Assembly: GCA_937891135.1 (NCBI GenBank)
Contig: CALAFB010000003.1
Location: forward strand, 1 to 13,762
Origin: an uncultured Elusimicrobium sp.
GTDB lineage: Bacteria; Elusimicrobiota; Elusimicrobia; Elusimicrobiales; Elusimicrobiaceae
Length of the DNA stretch: 13,762 bases
Direction of reading: 5' to 3'
Shown: in pieces, positions 1-7,298 of the stretch
Numbering within the stretch: the stretch's first letter is position 1
Layout of the letters: each line of letters opens with the position of its first letter
Made by a program: the position numbers and the translations under genes
The notes under the pieces: generated by a model
The model's input: only the letters and a program-made list of their open reading frames with translations
Told to the model about the DNA's origin: nothing
The model's database searches: none

Positions 1-1
1 C

Positions 2-376
2 AAAGAACGTAAGAACCTCATCGCCACCCCAACAGGTGTGGAACTCATCGGCATCATCCACGAGGAACTCCTCAAGAGTGCCGAACTCACGGGCATTTGG
101 GAGAAGAAACTTCGCGAGATTGAGAAGCGGCAGTACGATGCCAAGACCTTCATCGAAGAATTGAAACAGATGGTGGTGGAACTGGTCAACACCGTCCGCA
201 ACGACAACTCCAACCGTCATGTCGCCGTCACCACCGAGGAGGACCTGAAGAAAAAGACCAAGAAGGTTGCCCCAACAGTTCCTTCCTCTGCATCTTTCAA
301 TGCTCCAGCAGGTTTTCAACCCAAGAAAAAGTCCGCATCCAAAAAGACGCCCAAGAAAACCACCGAGCAAGTGAAG
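2..376 (+). CDS. topB: DNA topoisomerase III, C-terminal part (truncated at both ends)
   Basis: The reading frame is open from base 2 and begins with a stretch that includes NLIATPTGVELI, followed by a helical segment (GIWEKKLREIEKRQYDAKTF). This matches the end of the type IA topoisomerase core as seen in Bacteroidota TopB, where a 'T..G..LI..I' strand is followed by 'W..KL..IE....A..F'. TopB relaxes and decatenates single-stranded DNA crossovers. The catalytic Tyr and Toprim domain lie outside the window. A Lys/Thr/Pro-rich linker follows (bases ~245-370). The C-terminal Cys-rich ribbon common in this group is missing. The frame stays open to 1480, but beyond ~376 the peptide is only the antisense of the neighbouring permease gene, so the true homologous part stops near 376. 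GC-rich codons (ctc, atc, aag, gag) differ from the core of the window. Homology is recognised by eye, not searched. Confidence 0.72.
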
Positions 377-1516
377 GCCGAACACAACCCCGATCAACAG
401 GCAGAAGAGCACCGAAATCAAAACGACACCGCCATTCAGCTCAAAGCTCATATTCAGGCTGGAGGCGACGACGGCCGCCACGCGAAGCACCGTCCAGGAA
501 AGGAAAATCCCGATCGCGCAGCCGAGCATGCACAGCACAACCGCTTCTGTCAGAAACTGCATCAGAATGGCTCCCCTTGTCGCACCGATGGCCTTGCGGA
601 TGCCGATCTCTCTTGTGCGTTCGGTAACCGGCACCAGCATGATGTTCATGATTCCGATTCCGCCGACGATCAGGGAGATGCCAGCGATCCCGCCCAGCAG
701 CAGGGAGAGAATCGAAGTTATGCTGCTCATGGCGTCTTCCATGATGTTCATGGTGGAGACGGTAAACGCGTCGTCGTCCTGGGCAAAACGCTCCATCAGG
801 ATCGATGTGAGCGCCGTTTCGGCGTCGTCGATGCTTCGCCCCTCCGGCGCGCAGACCACAAAGCCTGTGATCGCGTCGCTCAGAGAATCCGAAAGCCGCA
901 TCAGAGAGGTATATGGCGTATAGGCCGTATATCCGCTGCTGCGCATCGAGGTGGTGATGGACTCATCTGCGGACAGGACGCCGACGACCGTATAGCGCGA
1001 CCCGTTAAAGGAAATCTCCTCCCCGAGGCAGTCGGTATAACCGATGATGTCCGCCGCCGCCGAATTGCTGATCACGCAGACCCGGGTGTTGTTGTCCACG
1101 TCGGCGGAGTTCAGGAATCTCCCCTGCTCCAGAGTCAGGCCGGCGATGTCGTCATAAAATCCGTTTGTACCGTAGAGGGTAAAGGTGTCGCTGTCCGAGC
1201 CGTATTTGCCGGTGACCGAAGCGGTCGCCGAAGGCGCGCAAAGCCCGATGTTCTCCTCTTCCAGCGTCCAGGCGTTCAGCTGTTCCAGCGTGATCGGGCG
1301 GCCCTTGTCATCCGAGACCGTGACGGTGATCATGTCGCTGCCAAGGGAAGAAACCGCGTCCGTAACCGAGCTTGTCGCGCCGTTGACCAGACTGACCAGC
1401 ACGACCAGAGACACCACGCCAATGATAATACCCAGGCTGGTAAGTGCCGCACGCATTTTATTGGCAAAAATTGCTTTTAAGGAGATTTTAAATACCGATA
1501 AAAACGAATCTATCAT
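377..1516 (-). CDS. MacB/FtsX-family ABC transporter permease, C-terminus cut off, apparently mosaic
   Basis: Translating the minus strand from ATG at 1514-1516 gives about 380 family residues without a stop. The layout is that of a MacB-type permease: a short amphipathic start, TM1 at residues ~25-46 (TSLGIIIGVVSLVVLV), a large periplasmic domain (~50-265), TM2 (~268-295, ending in the family hallmark GGIGIMNIMLV), the cytoplasmic loop TERTREIGIRKAIGA (298-312), TM3 (~318-350) and TM4 (~362-380, ending GVVFG). It would couple ATP hydrolysis by the upstream ATPase to mechanotransmission across the membrane. The start lies 2 bases after the ATPase stop. The usual last ~20 residues (a 'YPA..A....P..AL' tail) are absent; the frame instead runs antisense through topB and off the window edge. 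Codons 1-26 are AT-leaning like the operon; from about codon 27 they become GC-rich (ctg, gtc, gcg), suggesting another source. Confidence 0.85.
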
Positions 1517-1518
1517 AC

Positions 1519-2235
1519 TTACTCCTTCACCGGGCCGGACGAAGCGCACGGGGTTTGCTGTTCGTCACTTATTTTTTGCCCGTCCTTAAATTTAATAAGC
1601 CGCGTGGCGTATTGGGCTATGTCCGGCTCGTGCGTGATTAAGATAATCGTTTTGCCCAGTTCCCGGTTGAGCCGCGTAAATAAATCCATGACTTCTATAC
1701 TCATTTTAGTATCTAAGTTTCCGGTCGGTTCGTCGGCAAAGATAATCGGTGCGTCGCACACTAAACTGCGCGCAATGGCTACGCGCTGCTGCTGCCCGCC
1801 GGAGAGTTGATTCGGAAAATGGTCCGCCCGTTGCGCTAGGCCCACGGCTTCCAACGCTTCCAGGGCTTTTTTGCGGCGCAAGGCCGACGGTGTATGGTTG
1901 TAAATCATGGGCAGTTCCACATTTTCCAAGGCGGACGTACGCTTAATTAAGTTAAACCCCTGGAACACAAAGCCGATTTTCTGGTTGCGTACGTGCGCCA
2001 GTTTGCCAAGTTGTGTGGAGGTTACGTCTATGCCGTCTAATATGTATGTGCCGCGGGTGGGTTTGTCTAAACACCCTAAAATGTTCATAAATGTGGATTT
2101 CCCGGAGCCGGACGGCCCCATAACGGCCACAAATTCGCCTTTGTCAATGGCTACGCTCACGCCGTTTAGCGCGCGGACTTCCACGTCGCCCACTTGATAA
2201 ATCTTAAATAAATCCCGCGTATCTATTAAAGACAT
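1519..2235 (-). CDS. ABC transporter ATP-binding protein, MacB/LolD type
   Basis: This 238-residue protein has every ABC ATPase motif: Walker A GPSGSGKST (40-48), Q-loop Gln92 in FVFQGFNL, signature LSGGQQQRVAIAR (144-156), Walker B IIFADEP (164-170) with Glu169, D-loop GNLD (172-175) and switch His202. The length and the sequence after the Q-loop place it in the MacB/LolD subfamily, which powers mechanotransmission permeases in the inner membrane. In MacB proper the ATPase and permease are fused; here they are separate genes 2 bases apart, as is common outside Proteobacteria. A strong AGGAGA ribosome-binding site precedes the ATG. The adaptor gene ends 17 bases upstream. The C-terminal tail (residues ~222-238) is polar and not part of the fold. 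The substrate cannot be deduced; macrolides, peptides or lipids are all handled by this family. Confidence 0.93.
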   Translation of the reverse strand: MSLIDTRDLFKIYQVGDVEVRALNGVSVAIDKGEFVAVMGPSGSGKSTFMNILGCLDKPTRGTYILDGIDVTSTQLGKLAHVRNQKIGFVFQGFNLIKRTSALENVELPMIYNHTPSALRRKKALEALEAVGLAQRADHFPNQLSGGQQQRVAIARSLVCDAPIIFADEPTGNLDTKMSIEVMDLFTRLNRELGKTIILITHEPDIAQYATRLIKFKDGQKISDEQQTPCASSGPVKE

Positions 2236-2252
2236 ACGTTCTCCTGTGCGCC

Positions 2253-3476
2253 TTATCGGCGGCGCATTCCGCCACCCATACGCGGCGGTGTCATACCGGT
2301 CATTTTAGCGGATTTTAAGTTGTTCTCACCCACAATAATCAAATCCCCTTCTTGCAAGTCTCCGCCGGTAATTTCAGTATCTTTTGCGGCAATAATGCCG
2401 ATACTTACGTCTACGCGCTTAGGTTCTTGGCCTTTTTGCATTTTCCATACGCCTGTATTATCGTAGGTTTTTTTATTAAAAGAGGGGGAAAACCGTAACG
2501 CTTCGTTTGGCACCGTTAGCACGCCGTGTTTATCTTGCGTGTAAATGGTCATGGTGGCCGTCATACCGGGTTTAAGGCGCAGGTCTTGGTTGTCTACATC
2601 TACAATCACGGTATAAGACGTGCTGGAGTTGGACGTAGAAGACGACGTATCTACGTAATTGGTCCGTACTTGGCGCACATTTCCATTAAATTTTTCGCCG
2701 ACATAGCCGTCCAGCGTAAACGTGGCTTTTTGACCGGGCTGGATTTTCACAATATCGGCTTCGGACACTTTGGCCTCAATTTGCATTTTGGTTAAATCTT
2801 GCGCCACTACAAACAGTTCCGGCGTAGAAAATCCGGCCGTAATGGTTTGGCCTTCGCTTACTTTACGTGTTAATACTACCCCGTCAATTGGCGAAACGAT
2901 TTTAGTGTTAGAGAGGTTTTTCTCTGCCGTATCTACGTTGGCTTGAGCACGCACGACGCTGGCCTGCGCAGCGTTTAAGGCACTTTTTGCGTTTACGTAG
3001 GAAAGTTCATATCCTTCTAAATCCACCTTAGAAACATAATGCTTTTGATAGAGTACCTTATAGCGTTCGTAATTGCGCTTGGCTAGTTCATACGCTTTTT
3101 CCGACGAGGACAAACTTTCTTTGGCCGAAGACAAACTGGCGCGGGCTTCTTCCAAACTGGCTAAAATTTGTGTTTGGTCAATTACTGCCATTAAATCGCC
3201 TTTTTTGACTTCGCTGTTGTAATCTACGTAGATTTTTAAAATCTCGCCCGATACCAGCGCGCCTACTTGCGTGGTATTTACCGGATTGACCGGGCCGGAG
3301 GCTTCCACCAAATCGGCAATGTCTCCTTTTTTAACTTTCGCCATACGAAATGGCGGTACATCCGGTTTACTAAAATAGTGCGTTTTAATAAACCACCCCA
3401 TAGCTACCAGTAACACCAGTACGGTTAGTTTGGCCCACCAAGGGGATTTCCATAATTTGCTACATAATTTTTTCAT
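2253..3476 (-). CDS. MacA/HlyD-family periplasmic adaptor (membrane fusion protein)
   Basis: This 407-residue protein has one N-terminal membrane anchor (residues ~16-30) and then the canonical adaptor order. The first lipoyl half is VSGEILKIYVDYNSEVKKGD (~75-94). A long Ala/Ser-rich alpha-hairpin follows (~103-190), then the second lipoyl half IVSPIDGVVLTRKVSEGQ (~193-210), a beta-barrel (~230-310) and a membrane-proximal domain (~320-390). It would bridge the inner-membrane ABC pump and the TolC-like exit duct. A Ser/Thr-rich loop (277-287) interrupts the barrel. The C-terminus is Met/Gly/Arg-rich (MGGGMRRR), which is unusual. AGGAGA lies just before the ATG, and the stop of the TolC-like gene is 8 bases upstream, so the genes are co-transcribed. 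Family assignment is firm; the name macA is only by analogy. Confidence 0.93.
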   Translation of the reverse strand: MKKLCSKLWKSPWWAKLTVLVLLVAMGWFIKTHYFSKPDVPPFRMAKVKKGDIADLVEASGPVNPVNTTQVGALVSGEILKIYVDYNSEVKKGDLMAVIDQTQILASLEEARASLSSAKESLSSSEKAYELAKRNYERYKVLYQKHYVSKVDLEGYELSYVNAKSALNAAQASVVRAQANVDTAEKNLSNTKIVSPIDGVVLTRKVSEGQTITAGFSTPELFVVAQDLTKMQIEAKVSEADIVKIQPGQKATFTLDGYVGEKFNGNVRQVRTNYVDTSSSTSNSSTSYTVIVDVDNQDLRLKPGMTATMTIYTQDKHGVLTVPNEALRFSPSFNKKTYDNTGVWKMQKGQEPKRVDVSIGIIAAKDTEITGGDLQEGDLIIVGENNLKSAKMTGMTPPRMGGGMRRR

Positions 3477-3484
3477 AATTTCTC

Positions 3485-4843
3485 CTAATATGTGCCCATG
3501 GCTTGTTTCAAGTCTGCTACCGCGGCCCCGTAATCGTACCGGGCCGCTAAGAGGCTAATTTCTGCATCCGTGTAAGCGGTTTCAGCATCTTTTAAAGAAA
3601 TCATATCCCCAATACCTTCGTTATAACGTCCGCGTGCCAGTTCCATATTTTCTTTGGCTTTTTCTACGTTGAGTTCAGCCAGCGGAATACTTTCCGCCGC
3701 TTCCTGCATTTGCACGTAAGCGTTTTGTACTTCCAAGAAAACATTATTTAATAAACTACGCGTCTGGTTTTGTGTACCAGCTACATTCAATTTGGCTTGC
3801 TGAATACCGTTATACGTTTTAAACGCATTAAAAAGCGGTATTTCTAATGCAACGCTCACGTAGGCATTTTCGGTATCTAAATACAAGGTTTCCCCGCTTT
3901 TTGTATAGCCGGCCGATAAAGACAGCGTGGGGAACAACCCTGCTTTGGCTTGATTCAATTTTAATTCACTCAGTCGCACGTCTAAGCGTTTGGATTGCAC
4001 ATCCGGTCGGTTCGTGTAAGCGTTTTGTACGGCTTGTTCTAGTGATAAATCCAGCATGTCAAATGAAACATCTTCATCTACATTTAAAATGGCGGTTGTT
4101 GTAACGCCTAAAGTATTGGCGAGTGCTGCGGAAGCCGTTTTGACCGCGTTTGTGGCGCGGATTAAGCGTAACGATTCATTATTTAAATTAACTTCTGCCG
4201 TTGTAACATCTACTTTAGGACGCAAACCTAAGCGGTAGTATTCAGCCGTGCGTTCATATTGGTCTTTGTACACGTCACGCGACTTTGTGCGGATATCTAC
4301 CGTGCGCTGGGCGGCTAAAAGTACATAATATTTTTTACGTACTTGACGGATGATATCTTGCTTAACGCTTTGCACGTTGAGCTCGGTTTGGTCTAATTCT
4401 ACTTGTTTCATACGTACATTTCGTGCCAAATCGGTGAGTCCGCTTAGGTTCAAATTGGCATTTAAGGAAGTGTTAGAGGTTCCGCCATCATGCACAGGCG
4501 TACCCATATTGTATCCTCCGTTAAACCCGGCCGAGGCGGTGGGCAAAAACTGCCCCTTGGCTAAATTGACACTTACGTGGGCATTTTGCACAGCCAACTG
4601 GGCAGCTACCATAGATGGGCTGTTAGCAAGTGCAATATCTATACATTGTTGTAAGGTAAGCTTGCCATAAATTTCGTTCAGCGGCTGCCCGTCCGCCCCT
4701 AACGGAACCGGTTCATCAGGCGCAGATTTTTCCGATTCTTGTGGGGCAGCTATTTCCGCCGGCTGCGGCGTAACAATTTCCCCGCAAGCAGGTAACGTAA
4801 CAAATAACCCTAAAAGTATCATTACAAAATATTTCATAAGCAT
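3485..4843 (-). CDS. TolC/OprM-family outer membrane efflux protein, possible lipoprotein
   Basis: This 452-residue protein has two outer-membrane efflux (OEP) repeats, roughly residues 60-255 and 265-450. Each shows the long helical segments and short strands of the TolC barrel, with family motifs such as LTLQQCIDIALANSPS (~62-77), YRLGLRPKVDV in the first repeat and ARGRYNEGIGDMISLKDAE in the second. As a trimer it would form the outer-membrane exit duct for the adaptor and ABC pump encoded next in the operon. The N-terminus is a signal peptide ending LPAC (Cys20), a near-lipobox, so it may be lipidated as in OprM/NodT relatives, although Pro at -2 is atypical. Residues 21-58 are a Pro/Glu-rich spacer. 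ATG at 4837 is an equally possible start (second Met of MLMK). First gene of the operon. Confidence 0.93.
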   Translation of the reverse strand: MLMKYFVMILLGLFVTLPACGEIVTPQPAEIAAPQESEKSAPDEPVPLGADGQPLNEIYGKLTLQQCIDIALANSPSMVAAQLAVQNAHVSVNLAKGQFLPTASAGFNGGYNMGTPVHDGGTSNTSLNANLNLSGLTDLARNVRMKQVELDQTELNVQSVKQDIIRQVRKKYYVLLAAQRTVDIRTKSRDVYKDQYERTAEYYRLGLRPKVDVTTAEVNLNNESLRLIRATNAVKTASAALANTLGVTTTAILNVDEDVSFDMLDLSLEQAVQNAYTNRPDVQSKRLDVRLSELKLNQAKAGLFPTLSLSAGYTKSGETLYLDTENAYVSVALEIPLFNAFKTYNGIQQAKLNVAGTQNQTRSLLNNVFLEVQNAYVQMQEAAESIPLAELNVEKAKENMELARGRYNEGIGDMISLKDAETAYTDAEISLLAARYDYGAAVADLKQAMGTY

Positions 4844-4864
4844 ATTCTACCAATTAAATTACAC

Positions 4865-4870
4865 ATTATA
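4865..4870 (-). promoter_or_regulatory. -10 element (TATAAT) for the efflux operon
   Basis: Reading the minus strand, a perfect TATAAT lies 21 bases before the first ATG of the TolC-like gene. It predicts a start near 4858 and a short leader. No good -35 is present at 16-18 bases (about TAAACT). Inference from sequence only. Confidence 0.5.
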
Positions 4871-4912
4871 GAACCCAAATTTGAACTAGTTTATTGCAAA
4901 AATTCAAAATGA

Positions 4913-4918
4913 TACAAT
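4913..4918 (+). promoter_or_regulatory. -10 element (TACAAT) for the DUF486 gene, leaderless layout
   Basis: TACAAT ends 6 bases before the ATG at 4925, so a start at the usual distance would place the first RNA base at or beside the start codon. There is no Shine-Dalgarno sequence and no clear -35. The promoter is divergent from that of the efflux operon. Confidence 0.5.
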
Positions 4919-4924
4919 ATAACT

Positions 4925-5257
4925 ATGTGGAAACCGATTATTTTATTATGTGCGTCTAACTTGTTTATGACGGTGGCCTGGTATGGGCATTTAAAGTTTA
5001 AATCCCGCGCGCTATGGGCGGTTATTTTGGTAAGTTGGGGCATTGCGTTTTTTGAGTATTGCTTGCAAGTGCCCGCGAACCGCATGGGTAGTGATTATTT
5101 TTCAGTAACCCAGTTAAAAGTAATGCAGGAAGTCATTACACTAGCGGTCTTTGCGGGCTTTAGTGCGGTATATTTCCGTGAAAGTTTCAAGTGGAACCAT
5201 TTCGTCGGCTTTTTATGTTTGGTATTGGCCGTGTTTTTTGTATTTAAAAAATGGTAA
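4925..5257 (+). CDS. DUF486 (DMT-family-like) small membrane protein
   Basis: This 110-residue protein has four predicted membrane helices (about 4-20, 29-46, 68-84 and 92-107). It carries the signature of DUF486 proteins: the NRMG turn after the second helix (52-55), the amphipathic FSVTQLKVMQEVITLAVF segment (59-76), and KWNHFVGFLCLVLAVFFVF at the end. The length is normal for the family, so it appears intact. DUF486 is related to drug/metabolite transporter-type small multidrug proteins, but no substrate is established. The gene is single, divergent from the efflux operon and convergent with the next gene across a shared terminator. It has no Shine-Dalgarno site; the -10 hexamer lies immediately upstream, implying a leaderless mRNA. 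Confidence 0.88.
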   Translation: MWKPIILLCASNLFMTVAWYGHLKFKSRALWAVILVSWGIAFFEYCLQVPANRMGSDYFSVTQLKVMQEVITLAVFAGFSAVYFRESFKWNHFVGFLCLVLAVFFVFKKW

Positions 5258-5280
5258 AAAAGGCCCGCAAGGGCCTTTTT
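5257..5280. terminator. bidirectional rho-independent terminator
   Basis: A perfect 10-base-pair stem (AAAAAGGCCC / GGGCCTTTTT) encloses a GCAA tetraloop. Flanking A and T runs allow it to work in both directions. It sits between the convergent DUF486 gene (stop at 5257) and the minus-strand gene ending at 5279. Confidence 0.9.
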
Positions 5281-6031
5281 ACTTACTAACGCAAAATTCT
5301 TCGTCTAACGGGAATAACTGGCAATAGTGGTTTTTCCCGTCTAACCGCGGGGCCTCTTGGCAGCAGGCGGTTGTTTTGTCGGCACACAAACAAGCGTTTA
5401 ATTGTCCGTTTACCATATAGTAATAATAATCCTGCAGGTCTGTATTAGACTTAGCGGGCCGGGCAATTTGCCGTACGATGCCTTGGCGGTCTAAAAACCA
5501 ATTTATGTTTTGTTCATCCCGGTGCATAATAATGTATTGATGCTGTGTATTTAATGAGGTTAAACTAAGTAGTTTGCCGCCCATATCAAATACCCGGCGT
5601 ACCATTGGTTCCCCGTATTTATCTATTTTAAACTGTTTAACAACGCCAGACTGTGTGTCTTGCCAAGCGCACGGATAACTTTCCGGCGGGCGGGACAAAC
5701 ATTGTTTAAGCCCCATTTTAAAACGGGCCCGCGGCTCAGTAGGTAGCGCGGCGCGGTTTTCCGGCTCTGCAGGTGGTGTTGGTATAACGGGGTGTGGTGC
5801 TTCCGGCTGTTCGGGACGTACAGGCGGCTGCGTTACCGGAGCTGTAGTGTTTGTTTTAGTTTTTGTAGGTTTTTTGCCCGTTTGAGCGGTAGGTGCTTTT
5901 TGCGGTTTAGCCAACGAAGGTTTTACCAATTTCCACCCAATCACACCCACAATCGTAAACAAGCCAGCCAAAATAAGTGCAACAAATGAGATAAACAAGA
6001 ATGCCATAAAATTAGAGGATTTGTTTGTCAT
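5279..6031 (-). CDS. unrecognised single-pass membrane protein with Pro/Thr linker and Cys-rich exported domain
   Basis: No family is recognised for this 250-residue protein. It begins with a membrane helix (residues ~9-33, FLFISFVALILAGLFTIVGV), then a Lys/Pro/Thr-rich linker (~38-98) that would cross the periplasm or peptidoglycan, then a globular domain (~100-250). That domain has eight Cys (111, 121, 214, 216, 223, 224, 237, 247), including CLC and CC pairs, suggesting disulfides outside the cytoplasm. Its middle (FKIDKYGEPMVRRVFDMGGKL, ~134-154) has a strand-turn-strand rhythm like MORN/YD-type hairpins, too weak to name. The start is supported by TATAAT ending 6 bases before the ATG. 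The gene stands alone: convergent with DUF486, divergent from the acyltransferase. Composition matches the core of the window. Confidence 0.8.
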   Translation of the reverse strand: MTNKSSNFMAFLFISFVALILAGLFTIVGVIGWKLVKPSLAKPQKAPTAQTGKKPTKTKTNTTAPVTQPPVRPEQPEAPHPVIPTPPAEPENRAALPTEPRARFKMGLKQCLSRPPESYPCAWQDTQSGVVKQFKIDKYGEPMVRRVFDMGGKLLSLTSLNTQHQYIIMHRDEQNINWFLDRQGIVRQIARPAKSNTDLQDYYYYMVNGQLNACLCADKTTACCQEAPRLDGKNHYCQLFPLDEEFCVSK

Positions 6032-6037
6032 ATCTAC

Positions 6038-6043
6038 ATTATA
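6038..6043 (-). promoter_or_regulatory. -10 element (TATAAT), leaderless layout
   Basis: On the minus strand a perfect TATAAT ends 6 bases before the ATG at 6031. The -35 position at 17 bases is weak (ATTCAA). No Shine-Dalgarno sequence is present between it and the start. Confidence 0.55.
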
Positions 6044-6115
6044 ATAAATATGGGATTACTTTGAATATTCTAATGTGAAGTACGGGAATATAATAGCAAT
6101 ATAACGTGAAAGATT

Positions 6116-6124
6116 TGTTATAAT
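6116..6124 (+). promoter_or_regulatory. extended -10 (TGtTATAAT) for the acyltransferase gene
   Basis: TG-t-TATAAT is an extended -10 match that would compensate for the poor -35 (GCAATA). A start near 6131 gives a leader of only about five bases before ATG at 6136. Confidence 0.55.
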
Positions 6125-6135
6125 AATACCTATCT

Positions 6136-6453
6136 ATGCAAACATCTATACAACCTAATTCCTACGATATTTTTAGTATTTTAAGGGCGGTGGCCCTGTT
6201 AATAATATTTGTTGCACACGGTCGGTATGAAATAGGCCCCCTCATTCCGCAGGTTCAATTCCCAGTTTTGTTTTATATTCCCGCGTATCCGGGAATTTGG
6301 ATTTTATTTGGTTTATCCGGTTTTTTACTTGGTAGAAAATTTTATGCAGGTCAAATACAAACAAAATCGCAAATTAAAAATTTTTACATAAGTCGTTTTA
6401 TACGTGTGGGTTTGCCCTATTATTTTTTGATATTACTATTTTTTTATTTGTAA
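6136..6453 (+). CDS. acyltransferase 3 family protein, N-terminal part (frameshifted)
   Basis: These 105 residues are the N-terminal third of an acyltransferase-3 (OafA/NolL/WecH-like) membrane O-acyltransferase. The first helix contains the conserved His28 (RAVALLIIFVAHG), the second ends in FGLSGFLLGR (58-67), and FYISRFIRVGLPYYF (83-97) matches the family's Arg-rich motif before the third helix. Such enzymes move acetyl or other acyl groups onto envelope sugars. The frame stops at 6451-6453, right after a T7 run (6439-6445). The rest of the protein is in the -1 frame. One extra T restores a continuous helix (LLFFLFVMPEA), so the two parts are one gene with a frameshift, through real mutation, phase variation, slippage or a sequencing error. 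Confidence 0.85.
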   Translation: MQTSIQPNSYDIFSILRAVALLIIFVAHGRYEIGPLIPQVQFPVLFYIPAYPGIWILFGLSGFLLGRKFYAGQIQTKSQIKNFYISRFIRVGLPYYFLILLFFYL

Positions 6454-7271
6454 TGCCGGAGGCTATTTATGATATGGGGTGGGCTGATTGGCTGCGTCTA
6501 TTTACTTTTACGTATAACGGCCGTCCAAATGACACGCTTGGCAATACTTGGTTTGTGTCTACTATTATGCAACTCTATATAATTGCTCCTGTCATATACC
6601 ACTTGCTATTAAAAAGGATTTCCCCTAAATGGATAGGGTTAAGTATGGGAGGGCTTGTTATTTTAGGGTTTGTTGCTAGGCAGTTCCTATTGTGGAAACA
6701 GGCAGATTGGTTTATATGGGTGTATACCTTTTCTCCCATGCAATGGGATATTTTCTTTGTCCCGTTTATGTTGCATGCACGCCCGGACATTATGACCTCG
6801 TTATCGGGGAACGTGCAAAAATATGCACGAGAAATTTCTCTTATACTGTTTGCCGCGGTGTTAGGCTGGGGGTGGTATAACTGGTATCATTTGGTAAATG
6901 TAAGTTCTTATATTTATTGTGCCCCTACGTTGATTACAATTACGTTGGTTTTTATAGGTATCGCGTATGGGAGTACTCTTAAATCACATGGTAGTTCACT
7001 TCATTTACAACTAACATATTTGTGGCATCATCCGTGGCATTTGATAGAGGCTTTTGCGGTAATTACCTACAGTTTTTATTTATACCACCAATTTATTTTA
7101 CATGTATTTCCAAAAATATTTGCAGAACATCCGGTCAGTCCTACGGTGTATTTGTGGGGAAGTATTGGCGGTGGGTTTGTATTAAGTGTGATTTGGTGTG
7201 TGGTAATGTATTTAAGTATAGAACGGCCGCTTAATAATTGGCGGTATCAAAGATATACAGTTACTCAATAA
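6453..7271 (+). CDS. acyltransferase 3 family protein, C-terminal part (frameshifted)
   Basis: This 272-residue continuation of the same membrane acyltransferase gives 377 residues in total with the first part, normal for the family. It has about seven further hydrophobic helices and typical features: NTWFVSTIMQLYIIAPVIYH (28-47), where a WF..T..Q.Y...P pattern is expected, a late SFYLYHQFI segment like the family's 'Y.iYL.H....', and a C-terminal ERPLNNW matching the usual 'E.P'. The ATG overlaps the stop of the first part (TAATG), so coupled translation of a separate polypeptide is formally possible, but there is no Shine-Dalgarno site and a half-enzyme would lack His28. A single frameshifted gene is the simpler reading. 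No terminator separates it from the next gene, which has its own promoter. Confidence 0.85.
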   Translation: MPEAIYDMGWADWLRLFTFTYNGRPNDTLGNTWFVSTIMQLYIIAPVIYHLLLKRISPKWIGLSMGGLVILGFVARQFLLWKQADWFIWVYTFSPMQWDIFFVPFMLHARPDIMTSLSGNVQKYAREISLILFAAVLGWGWYNWYHLVNVSSYIYCAPTLITITLVFIGIAYGSTLKSHGSSLHLQLTYLWHHPWHLIEAFAVITYSFYLYHQFILHVFPKIFAEHPVSPTVYLWGSIGGGFVLSVIWCVVMYLSIERPLNNWRYQRYTVTQ

Positions 7272-7282
7272 ACTACCTTTTT

Positions 7283-7291
7283 TGCTATAAT
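7283..7291 (+). promoter_or_regulatory. extended -10 (TGcTATAAT), leaderless layout
   Basis: TG-c-TATAAT ends 7 bases before the ATG at 7299, so transcription should start at or within one base of the start codon. No Shine-Dalgarno site is present. Confidence 0.6.
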
Positions 7292-7298
7292 AACTTAT

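Noticed and set aside
38..1480. A single 480-residue plus-strand protein
   Set aside because: Only the first ~125 codons look like TopB. The rest is His/Asp/Arg-rich nonsense that is the exact antisense of a well-supported MacB-type permease.
528..1589. Plus-strand ORFs of 131 and 134 residues inside the permease region
   Set aside because: They are shadows of the permease and ATPase genes in the opposite strand, without ribosome-binding sites or family features.
6439..6455. Established programmed -1 frameshift site
   Set aside because: A T7 run could slip, but no downstream stimulatory hairpin or internal Shine-Dalgarno site is visible, so only a frameshift of unknown cause is claimed.
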